The translations under genes and the position numbers were made by a program. Below are positions 27,932 through 37,097 of a stretch of 64,000 bases of DNA, in pieces. The stretch covers positions 4,960,001 through 5,024,000 of the forward strand of contig OZ059899.1 of NCBI GenBank assembly GCA_964057225.1, in the 5' to 3' direction. Source of the stretch: Auanema rhodensis. Its lineage: Eukaryota > Nematoda > Chromadorea > Rhabditida > Rhabditidae. Position 1 is the stretch's first letter. Every line of letters starts with the position of its first letter. The notes beneath the pieces are model-generated. The model did not search any database, was not told the DNA's origin, and saw only the letters and a list, made by a program, of their open reading frames with translations.

Positions 27932-28109
27932 GGTTCAACAGTAAGTTGCTGATAAACTCTTAAAAACTTTATTAGACATCCCACGTGGAGCATTACACGT
28001 AACACGTATTACTTTTATAACTTCATTAGCATATGAAACTTATATAAAATATGAAACTTGAAGAAAAATTAACGCCTTACCTACAACAATATAATTATAA
28101 ACGATCTGG

Positions 28110-29588
28110 TCAAGATAATAAATAAGAAAGAAAAAACATAATAAATCTGAGAGATAATAAATCAGAAATACTATTTAAAACATAATCTCGAAATATATAT
28201 ATTATAATAGATAATAGAATTGAAATAATTATAAAATAAATATATATATATATGATATAGATATCTTCATCATTTCTATTATCAGATATTGGAATATAAA
28301 ATACAATTGGTAAATTATCTTTTTTTAATTTATTTTCTATATCACATTGAGCAACATTTAAAAATGTCTGAAAATAAATTAAAAAATTAAGAAAAAAGAT
28401 GTTAAAAGACATTACAGTTTGTCCATTTGTTACAGCTCCATAACATGCATGAATTTGACCAAAAATATGAAATCTAAAATATATATTTGTTTATTTTAAA
28501 TTAATTATTATAAATATTTACTTGGGTATTATACGATTTGTAATTTCTTGAAGTAATTTAAAACATCCCATATTTGTTGTTCCTTTAAATACATCAAGAT
28601 ATCCTAAATATTCAAAAATATTATTTTTTCTTCTTCTCTTTTAATACCCAAAGGTGGAGTATATGTAATTAATACATCAACATCAGTTGGAACATGAGAC
28701 CAATCAATGCTCTCACGAGATTTATAAAAATTTCTTTCCTGATTAGCAAAATTCCAAGGAGATCCATAAAATTTAATTCCTTCAATCTATTATAATAATT
28801 ATATAAATTATAATATTATTAAATTCTCACTATAATTCCTTCATCTAATAAAAAAATTCCATTTGTTAGTGAATTACCTAATATACTTTGTTTTGCCTGA
28901 ATATACTATGCTTATACTACAAATATTTCTTTTAAAACAACTGACTAATAATGACTTAAATTCTTTATCATGATCACCACCAACTATTAATTTATATTGA
29001 TGTGGAAGAATTTCTATATTAAATAAACTTATTATTTGAAATATATTTTATATTTTACTTAGAAATTCATTGAATACGTGAATTGAAGTATTTTTTGAAT
29101 GTAATACATCTCCAGCAAATATAAGTACATCACCAGATGGAATAAACTTTAAAATATTATATTAAATAAGAATATTATTATATTTATAATAGAAAAATTA
29201 TTATTTTTTAAATTTTAAATTTACCTTCATTTCTTTGAAATGACCATGAAGATCAGATATACAAACAACAGTAAGATAACGTCCATTTGGTTGTTCATTA
29301 ACAACTCGAACTATTAAATCTTGATATATTTCATCAATAAACTTTACTTCATTTTGAATATAATCATGTTTAATATTTTCCCACATCATACTTATACTGT
29401 CCGATGAATTTGGCAATTTAATACACCTTAAACAGAGATTTATTATAATTTTTGTTTAAAAAAAGATATTTTAGAGATTGAAAAGCTTACATTTCTTCTG
29501 GATTTACAATTTTAGAAGATAATTCATTTGAAAATATAAGAATATATGATATAGATAATATCCATAATTTCAAATAGAATGTCAGCAT
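28110..29588 (-). CDS. MPPED-type metallophosphoesterase, degraded metal site, membrane tail
   Basis: Nine exons join in frame to 352 residues. The ATG at 29588 opens a signal-peptide-like helix (MLTFYLKLWILSISYILIF). The order of motifs follows the MPPED1/2 family: CISDLHGHF (D91, H93), GDVLIFAGD (D106, D113), VGGDHDKEF, FYGSPWNF, ITYTPPLG, HIFGQIH and FLNVAQCD. Several class III phosphodiesterase ligands differ from the family pattern. GNHD is GDHD (D143), the histidine of THGPP is tyrosine (Y216), and the first histidine of GHIH is glutamine (Q254). Activity is therefore doubtful. After the domain comes a hydrophobic stretch (YFIIISILLSIIIYIF) absent from typical short MPPED proteins, read here as a C-terminal membrane anchor. 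An alternative 66-nt intron near 28170 would end the protein a few residues after this segment. Confidence 0.82.
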
Positions 29589-30489
29589 ACTAGTAGCAAA
29601 TTCGAATAAACCTTGTCACTAAAATGACTTAAAAGTAGTTGGCTTGTTGAAGATGAATCACAAGCCTGATTCATATTCAAGGTAATGTGTTATGCTTAAT
29701 TCAGCTATGTATGATTCAAAGAAATTCATGTTTCTTTTCTTTTCTTTTTTTTAAAATCTTATAAAGAAATTAAGAGAAAACAATTTTATAAATCCTATTC
29801 ATCAACCAACAGTTTTAAATAATGTGTAATTGACTTTATTCGAAAAAAAAACTTTTTTGTATTTAATTTCTTTTTTTTATATTTCTACTTCTATGAGTAA
29901 GAATTCTGAATCATTTACGGCAACAAAAGATGTTACTGTGCCTTTCATTCTGCTAATTCTTTGGCTAGCAATAGCTCTTCTTCTCATTCTCAACGAAAAA
30001 TTCCATCAAATTCCCAAATTCTCATATAGTTTTCCCTCACAATTCTTAGTTTTTAGTAAAAATTTCTTTTAGTAGATATTAGAAAATGGACACATGATTA
30101 ATCTGTAGCAGATCACTCCTATCCCCAAGTGGTATTACCTGTAGCATACTACCCGTAGCAGCTAATCAGATAGACCAACTTGAATATTATAAACATATAC
30201 ATAGATTATATGAATTAATTCTCTTTTTTTTACGTTTTTCATAATTCTTAGACAAATTAATTATTATTTTAATATATTTAAATACTTCAAACATGTTTAG
30301 ACATCATCAATTATTTCGTAACCAGTCTTCTTCACTGAAAAGAAAAGAAAAAAAACTGGATAGATGCTTGTATTTATTATATATTTACATCTATAGTATA
30401 TATAATATCTATGATTCATGTGAATATTCTTAAAACATTGTAATATGGCTTTCAATTCTTTATTGATTTTCACATTTAACTTTCGATGT
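29589..30489. other. Intergenic, no supported gene
   Basis: AT-rich spacer between the 5' end of the phosphoesterase gene and the 3' end of the collagen gene. One plus-strand frame at 29830-30072 contains a single hydrophobic helix, but no splice signal or homology supports it. A hexamer GTAGCA occurs three times at 30105-30160. Confidence 0.4.
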
Positions 30490-31591
30490 TTAATATCCTG
30501 GAGCCAAGCGTGCTGGAGGACAGTGATCACAAGATCCAGGTGCTCCGTTATCTCCATCTGGTCCATTTGGTCCAGCAGGTCCGTTTGGTCCTGGTTGTCC
30601 TGGACTTCCTGGCAATCCGGGTGGACCGGATTGACCGCTTTTCCCGTCGTTTCCTGGATTTCCTGGTGGTCCTGGTGGTCCTGGTGGTCCTGGTCTTCCT
30701 GGTGATCCTGGTCTTCCTGGTGGTCCCATTTCAGTGCGGTAACTTCCAGGTTCTCCTGGTGGGCCTGGTCTTCCCATTTGTCCAGGTTGTCCTGGCATAC
30801 CAGGTGGTCCTCTTTCTCCTTGATCTCCTGGTTTTCCATCATCTCCTGAAACTCCTGGAGCTCCTGGTGGACCGTCTGGTCCAGGAGCACCCTTTGGTCC
30901 CGGCTCTCCTGGTGGAGCTTCACATGGACATTGTTCTGGGAAGAGCGATTGTGGATCAGGTCCGGGAGGAGCTGGTGGTCCTGGCTGTCCAATATCTCCA
31001 GTGTTTCCATCAACTCCATCTACACCGTCACGTCCGGGTTCTCCAGCTGGTCCTGGTGGTCCACGGTGGCATGTACAACAGCCTCCACCAACTTGAGGAG
31101 CTTCACTTCCTCCTGCTCCATGCTCTACAAAAGCGGAAGGTCCGTCATAACCAACGGGCTCGTCTCTGAGTTCTTGATCGTGAAGACGGCGAGCCCAGAA
31201 GTCGGCCAACGTATCTCTGAAGAAATCACAGAATTTGAAAGAAGATACGAATTTATTGGAAACCTTTTAGCTATACGACGTTGAGCCATGACAATGCTCG
31301 CAAGCCGAGCAACATCACGTCTACCACCAGTTTCAATGTCCAGCATTTCTTTCCACATATCACGAGCTCTGGCCTAAAAATTGAAGGTTTCAACGTTTTT
31401 TATATTTCAATAATGATAGTAACCTGACAATATTCGATATCTAATTGAACTTGAGATTCAAGTGTCTGAACATAGTGTAGAATAAGGGGAAATGTTAACA
31501 GACAACTAGTCAGAGCAACTGTGGAAAATACAACAGCGGCAAATGCTACTGGTCGTAATGAACGACGTGAGTCGTCCTTTTCGTCAGACAT
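30490..31591 (-). CDS. Cuticle collagen
   Basis: Three exons (31591-31424, 31373-31264, 31216-30490) join in frame to 334 residues. The ATG lies directly after TTTTCAG, so the start is likely defined by a splice or trans-splice site. The basic N-terminus (DSRRSLRP) precedes a membrane anchor (about 14-38). The nematode collagen N-terminal region follows ([19 protein letters not shown]), with dibasic sites (QRRIAKR) where a subtilisin-like protease could cleave. Gly-X-Y blocks come next, with a Cys cluster CCTC before the first and CPC between blocks. The end [13 protein letters not shown] matches the C-terminal Cys box of nematode cuticle collagens. It is expected to be secreted by hypodermis and cross-linked into cuticle. 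Collagen codons here are less AT-rich than the surroundings. Confidence 0.95.
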
Positions 31592-32253
31592 CTGAAAATC
31601 CAAATACTTGATAAAAATTGTAAATAATTGGAAGAAATACGTGATTTATAGAACAAAAATGGATTTTGAAACTTAATACGTAGTTTAAAGGCTAAAATAT
31701 TCATTCAAATATTAGAAAAACTATAGATGATACAAACACAGGAAAGTAGAAACACTAGCGAAGAAACAACGCAATAGAACAAAAATAAAACGACCAAATA
31801 CTAAGAGACAACCTCAATATGGAAGTTTAACAGAAGAAAAAGAAGACTAGTAGAAGAAGAAGAAGCATCGTCACACTATGCCGACCAACAGCCTATATAT
31901 CCTACTCAGCTAGGCCTCGCCACTCTCTAGAATCCATCTACTCACTACCGTTCCACCGTCGTGTACAGTTCGCCTAAATCTCTGCGCGCTCTTTCTCTTC
32001 CATTATCCTTCAAATCAAGACAATTTGAAACGGCTGCATGTACAAAGCAAGGCGAAGTATTCCGCCGCCCAGTGGAAGTCATCAAAGTTGATCATCAGGA
32101 AAGCTAGGTTTTTTACATAAGATGTGACACACCAGCATTATCATGTGTCCGTTTATTTTCATTTCAAGCGTTGATGCAGAGTTAAAAATCGTGTTTAACA
32201 ACAGGGTGTTTTAAAATCCAATATTTTCATTATATTTGAGTCATGAAATTGTA
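31592..32253. other. Collagen upstream region
   Basis: The plus strand contains purine-rich GAAGAAGAAG tracts near 31840-31870, so the collagen sense strand is pyrimidine-rich here. A TATATA sequence occurs near 31893. No coding exon is seen. It probably contains the collagen promoter. Confidence 0.4.
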
Positions 32254-33438
32254 AAATCTTTATTTACAAAACAGAAACGACAACAATAAAACAACAATAA
32301 AATAAGATCTAAGTCTATTTCTGAAGTCTAAGAAAATATTATAAAATTATGAAGTTCGGAGCATCTTAGCTGCCTTCTTATCAGCCAAATCCTTCAGTTG
32401 CTGTGCAACAGTTTCTCTTCGTTCATTCAAAAAATTCTGAAACATTCTAAATTTTAGAAAATTGAACTACTTGAAAAAATTACCTGAAGTTCAGTCGGAT
32501 CAATATCCTCTCGCTGTACTTGAATACCAATACAACGACAAGATTTTATGAGTTGCTTACATATTTCCTGCACAAATATAGATAAAATAAAACATCTCAT
32601 TAAAAAAATGTTTTACCTGTAAAGGTACACCCTGTAAAGCTTTATCTCGCGCTTTAACCAATGCTATTTCATAAATATGCTTCACCGAAAGCTTTCCTGA
32701 TATTTCACCTGGAATGCATAATAGAATTTAGTTGAGAAATAGAAGTCAAACCTGGATTTTGCCGACCCCGTGAAATACCAGCAGCTTTTTTTAAAAGCCA
32801 CGATGAAGACGGTGTACATATTTCTAAATCATAAGTCCTATCAGGTTTTACAACAATACGTGTGGGCAGTACAGCACCTGGAACAGAAAACTTAATGGGA
32901 TTATACTATAGTTAGTTTAGCAGGGAATTTAAAATATACTACCTGGATGAATATGTCCAGTTTCCTTATTAAATTCCTTGCAAAAATTAGCAACATTTAT
33001 TCCTCTTTGACCTAATTGAGGACCAAGAGGTGGGGCAGCAGAAGCCATCTGAGCTCTAAATGCCTAATTTATAGAAAACCTAATTATTACTATATTTCAC
33101 TACTTGATATTAGTTTTAAGCAGAGCTCCATGTATAACCTTAACCACTTCCTTCTTTCTTACACGGGCAGCAGCTTTTGAGGCCATATCTAGTATAACAA
33201 ATCATAATATTTCATATAAAGAATAAAAGAACTACAAGCTACACTTATATAAATTAAAACTCGTAAAGCTATCAGTACATATATCAAGACTAGAATTCAG
33301 ACAGCATCAAAATTAACAAATATGAAAAGTATTATATAATTGTGTGAAAACGTGCTCCCAAGACTTATACGTAATACTGCGTTAGTTCTCTTCGTAATCA
33401 GATTTCACGGACTAGAGACTCAACTTCTAATACTCAAA
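32254..33438. repeat. Left arm of 1,185 bp inverted repeat
   Basis: The reverse complement of this segment matches 34441-35625 over its full length. By eye I saw no mismatch or gap in exons, introns, upstream region or 3'UTR. All paired positions sum to 67,879, which confirms equal arm lengths. The match stops abruptly at both ends. The spacer between arms is 1,002 bp. Confidence 0.93.
32347..33186 (-). CDS. mrpl-11: Mitochondrial ribosomal protein L11 (bL11m), copy A
   Basis: Six exons mirror copy B exactly and encode the same 186-residue protein. The L11 signature [21 protein letters not shown] lies near the N-terminus, then [35 protein letters not shown] and [15 protein letters not shown] in the C-terminal rRNA-binding domain. 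These place it in the bL11 family. The short basic N-terminus ([16 protein letters not shown]) fits the mitochondrial form. bL11m forms the base of the GTPase stalk of the mitoribosome. The gene lies in the left arm of the inverted repeat, divergent from the EF-hand gene at 33547. Both copies appear fully intact, so neither can be called the pseudogene. Confidence 0.92.
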
Positions 33439-33480
33439 CCTATGTCAGCCTATCAAATCAAAAGTAGGCATAAACCTGCA

Positions 33481-33546
33481 TGCTAATTAGTTCAGCGTGA
33501 AATTTACGCTTGCAACCTCTTGCGCAAGTTTTATTTAAAAGCGAAC
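33481..33546 (+). promoter_or_regulatory. Conserved upstream block of EF-hand gene 1
   Basis: Sixty bases immediately upstream of the ATG match the block before EF-hand gene 2 at 56 of 60 positions. The block contains GCTAATTAGTTCAGCGTG, a near-palindrome GCGT(N7)ACGC, the perfect palindrome CTTGCGCAAG (a C/EBP-like core) and TTTATTTAAAA. It is more conserved than most of the adjacent coding sequence, so it is probably a shared control element. Whether it is promoter, outron or 5'UTR is not clear. Confidence 0.55.
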
Positions 33547-34293
33547 ATGCGTAGTATTTGGTTGGTGATTAGCATTTTCTTAACGTTCACAGCTGTGGAA
33601 TCGAGAAATTATCCAATTTTTACTACCAAAATTGACATTCCACGCTTCGCTTGGGTTAATTTATTTCTTATAGATGCCTATTAAAATTGTTTTCAGACCC
33701 CAAAGAACTATTTTAGTACAGAATATTTCCCAGAAGGAATAACTGACAATTTTGATCAACAAATTAATGAGTATTGTGATAATGTGAGATTGATCCTTCG
33801 ATGTTTAACAGATATATTCCCTTTAGCCAGTTTTAACAGATAGTTATTTGGAATTCGTAGCCGATGCACAAAGTAGAATAAATAAATATAATGGAACAAT
33901 TCATGATAGACCCTTAAACATTCCAAAATTACGTCATATTTTTAGAATGGTTTAGAATTTTAAGTATTGAAACGCTTCTTTTAAATTTTATATTAGGTAT
34001 GTCGGATGGTATATTCACGTTCTGATGTGAACAACGATGGTCTTTTAAATGTTGATGAAACTAAGCAAGGATCGGAAATCGTGATGACTTGGTTGAATTC
34101 GATTGCAACAAAAATTAATTTGAATGCGGTTTCCTTGAACACTATGTTGAAACTATTTATCAATATACCGTTCGCAAACATGGAAGAAACCACAGTGAGT
34201 ATAAAAATTGAAATCTTAATATCAAAATTTATTTAGAATAATTTCAATACAAAATTTGAACATTTAGTAACAGAAGTCAATGAAAATCAATGA
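33547..34293 (+). CDS. Secreted single EF-hand protein, paralog 1
   Basis: Five exons (33547-33654, 33697-33783, 33827-33949, 33997-34194, 34237-34293) join in frame to 190 residues. A signal peptide (MRSIWLVISIFLTFTAVES) precedes a region with FDQQINEYCDN and VCRMVYSRSD. One canonical EF-hand loop, DVNNDGLLNVDE, is present, so calcium binding is likely. The C-terminal half is helical with no other motif recognised. Exon boundaries and phases match the paralog at 35765 exactly, but the proteins share only roughly half their residues. The gene fills the spacer of the mrpl-11 inverted repeat. Function is unknown; a secreted calcium-binding role is an inference. Confidence 0.85.
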
Positions 34294-34440
34294 ATTTTAA
34301 AAATTAAATTAATTAAACAAATTTTAACCTGTGTACAGATTGCTTGAATAAAGACAACATTATTAGAAACCTAATCGCAATTCTGATCTGATCTTAGGCA
34401 AAGTAATAGCATTCGATATTAAATTTTTTTAAGACGAGGT

Positions 34441-35625
34441 TTTGAGTATTAGAAGTTGAGTCTCTAGTCCGTGAAATCTGATTACGAAGAGAACTAACGC
34501 AGTATTACGTATAAGTCTTGGGAGCACGTTTTCACACAATTATATAATACTTTTCATATTTGTTAATTTTGATGCTGTCTGAATTCTAGTCTTGATATAT
34601 GTACTGATAGCTTTACGAGTTTTAATTTATATAAGTGTAGCTTGTAGTTCTTTTATTCTTTATATGAAATATTATGATTTGTTATACTAGATATGGCCTC
34701 AAAAGCTGCTGCCCGTGTAAGAAAGAAGGAAGTGGTTAAGGTTATACATGGAGCTCTGCTTAAAACTAATATCAAGTAGTGAAATATAGTAATAATTAGG
34801 TTTTCTATAAATTAGGCATTTAGAGCTCAGATGGCTTCTGCTGCCCCACCTCTTGGTCCTCAATTAGGTCAAAGAGGAATAAATGTTGCTAATTTTTGCA
34901 AGGAATTTAATAAGGAAACTGGACATATTCATCCAGGTAGTATATTTTAAATTCCCTGCTAAACTAACTATAGTATAATCCCATTAAGTTTTCTGTTCCA
35001 GGTGCTGTACTGCCCACACGTATTGTTGTAAAACCTGATAGGACTTATGATTTAGAAATATGTACACCGTCTTCATCGTGGCTTTTAAAAAAAGCTGCTG
35101 GTATTTCACGGGGTCGGCAAAATCCAGGTTTGACTTCTATTTCTCAACTAAATTCTATTATGCATTCCAGGTGAAATATCAGGAAAGCTTTCGGTGAAGC
35201 ATATTTATGAAATAGCATTGGTTAAAGCGCGAGATAAAGCTTTACAGGGTGTACCTTTACAGGTAAAACATTTTTTTAATGAGATGTTTTATTTTATCTA
35301 TATTTGTGCAGGAAATATGTAAGCAACTCATAAAATCTTGTCGTTGTATTGGTATTCAAGTACAGCGAGAGGATATTGATCCGACTGAACTTCAGGTAAT
35401 TTTTTCAAGTAGTTCAATTTTCTAAAATTTAGAATGTTTCAGAATTTTTTGAATGAACGAAGAGAAACTGTTGCACAGCAACTGAAGGATTTGGCTGATA
35501 AGAAGGCAGCTAAGATGCTCCGAACTTCATAATTTTATAATATTTTCTTAGACTTCAGAAATAGACTTAGATCTTATTTTATTGTTGTTTTATTGTTGTC
35601 GTTTCTGTTTTGTAAATAAAGATTT
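34441..35625. repeat. Right arm of 1,185 bp inverted repeat
   Basis: Reverse-complement partner of 32254-33438. It carries the plus-strand mrpl-11 copy with about 250 bp of upstream and 90 bp of downstream sequence. The flanking sequences beyond each end are unrelated. Confidence 0.93.
34693..35532 (+). CDS. mrpl-11: Mitochondrial ribosomal protein L11 (bL11m), copy B
   Basis: Exons 34693-34740, 34816-34936, 35002-35127, 35171-35262, 35312-35395 and 35443-35532 join in frame to 186 residues, identical to copy A by eye. The first intron uses AAG|GTTATA, which links EVVK to [15 protein letters not shown] and restores the normal L11 N-terminus. An AATAAA signal lies near 35614, inside the repeat arm. 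The copy is followed 167 bp later by the conserved upstream block of EF-hand gene 2 on the same strand. Confidence 0.92.
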
Positions 35626-35698
35626 CATAAATGTTTTACTTCCATCCTATATTCTTCTAATATTTTTCTCGGATCGAGAATAAGTGAATGATGCTGTA

Positions 35699-35764
35699 TG
35701 CTAATTAGTTCAGCGTGAAAGTTACGCTTTCAACCTGCTGCGCAAGTTTTATTTAAAAAAGAGA
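35699..35764 (+). promoter_or_regulatory. Conserved upstream block of EF-hand gene 2
   Basis: Counterpart of the block at 33481 with four substitutions in 60 bases. The GCTAATTAGTTCAGCGTG motif, the GCGT...ACGC pair and the TTTATTTAAAA element are kept. The central palindrome is altered to CTGCGCAAG. Confidence 0.55.
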
Positions 35765-36571
35765 ATGCACAGCATTCAGTTGGTGGTTAGCATTCTCTTT
35801 GCTTTTGCTGCTGTCAATTCAAAAGCTGATGAAGTTGATTCTTTTTATGCTAGAATTCCACGAGTAGCTTGGGTTATTTGTTTTTCAAAGTGTTAAATTC
35901 CTATTAAAATTATTTTCAGACTCCAAAGAATAATTTTGGTACAGCATATTTCTTGGAAAAGAAATTAGACTTTTTTGATCAACAAATTAATGAGTATTGT
36001 GATAATGTGAGCTTGTTTCCTGATCTATGCTTAACCAACAAACTTTGTTTTAGCCTGCACTAACAGATACCGAATTAGAGTTTCTTTCTGATGCTCAACA
36101 TTTCATGATAAGTAGCACATATGTTCTAAATATATTCCAACCTGATTTTTCATTGCACACTCAAAAACTGAACGAAATTCACAAAATGGTTTAGAATTTT
36201 AAGTATTGAAACGCTTCTTTTAAATTTTATATTAGGTATGTCGAATGGTATATTCACGTTCTGATACAAACAACGATGGCGTTTTGAGTGAGATGGAAGC
36301 TCGTAGAGCAAAAAACACAACCTTGTCTTGGTTAATGATTATCGTATCAAAGATTTATGTTCATGTTGCTCCTCTTAAACAAGTTTTCAAAGCATTAACT
36401 CTTATACCGTTCAAGACATCAAGTGAAGTACCGGTAAGGCAAACTTAAAATTTGTTTTTGTATAAGACAAATGTTTAGATAGAATTATCTAATATTATGG
36501 AAAATTTGGGTGGAGGATTAGAAAAATTAGATTTCCTAATTCGTGGTCCTCTCAAAATGGAATCGAAGTAA
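35765..36571 (+). CDS. Secreted single EF-hand protein, paralog 2
   Basis: Five exons (35765-35872, 35920-36006, 36054-36188, 36236-36433, 36479-36571) join in frame to 206 residues. A signal peptide (MHSIQLVVSILFAFAAVNS) is followed by the shared FDQQINEYCDN and VCRMVYSRSD segments and one EF-hand loop, DTNNDGVLSEME. Divergence from paralog 1 is strongest in the exon 3 middle and after the EF-hand. Intron 3 (47 bp) is identical in both genes, while introns 1 and 2 differ. This points to local gene conversion or strong local constraint. Function is unknown. Confidence 0.85.
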
Positions 36572-37097
36572 TACTAAATATGTGATTATATATGATATAT
36601 ATTATATTAATTCAAATATTTTACTAATACATATAGTTTATATTCTTGTGTTCATTTTATTTATTTGAAATATATTACAAATTAATCGAAAAATTAATAG
36701 TGTTCATGAAAGTTACTTAATCTTATTAATAACGAATCTTTGATTTTTCCTTTTTCTAATTTGTTGCAACCAGTTTCACAATTTGAATGAGAAAGGAAAC
36801 TCTTGTCATCATTTCTTCTCGCTTCAGTTAAAATAAAACAATTCAGAAAATTTAAAAGAAAGTTTAGTTTCTAGTTTGAACAATCTGGAATAAATAATCT
36901 TTTTTTGAGATGAACATGTAGAAAGTTGAAATGTATCCTAATTTGCAAGGGGCAGCATCGGCGCATACAGTGTTACTCACTCACTCGCACACATATCGGT
37001 CTTGAGTGTAACACGGTTCATTTCTTTTTGATCCCTTTCCTCTTTCATATTTTCTATTTCTTTATTTTGTTTTTCTCTTCAGAATTGTCTTGTTATC
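36572..37097. other. Intergenic with one hairpin-forming segment
   Basis: No coding sequence. Segment 36970-37014 can fold with GTGTTAC pairing to GTAACAC across a loop of about 31 bases. A TTCTCTTCAG acceptor 16 bases before the sulfotransferase ATG may mark its trans-splice site. Confidence 0.4.

Noticed and set aside
29830-30072. Plus-strand 80-codon frame with one hydrophobic helix.
   Set aside because: No splice signals, no homology, AT-rich composition like the flanks; a chance frame is most likely.
30297-31284. Long plus- and minus-strand frames overlapping the collagen exon.
   Set aside because: They are shadows of the Gly-X-Y repeat in other frames; only the frame with the collagen N- and C-terminal boxes is real.
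32254-35625. Reading the inverted repeat as a DNA transposon or foldback element.
   Set aside because: The arms consist of the complete mrpl-11 gene with its flanks. No transposase, target-site duplication or terminal motif was seen at the arm ends.
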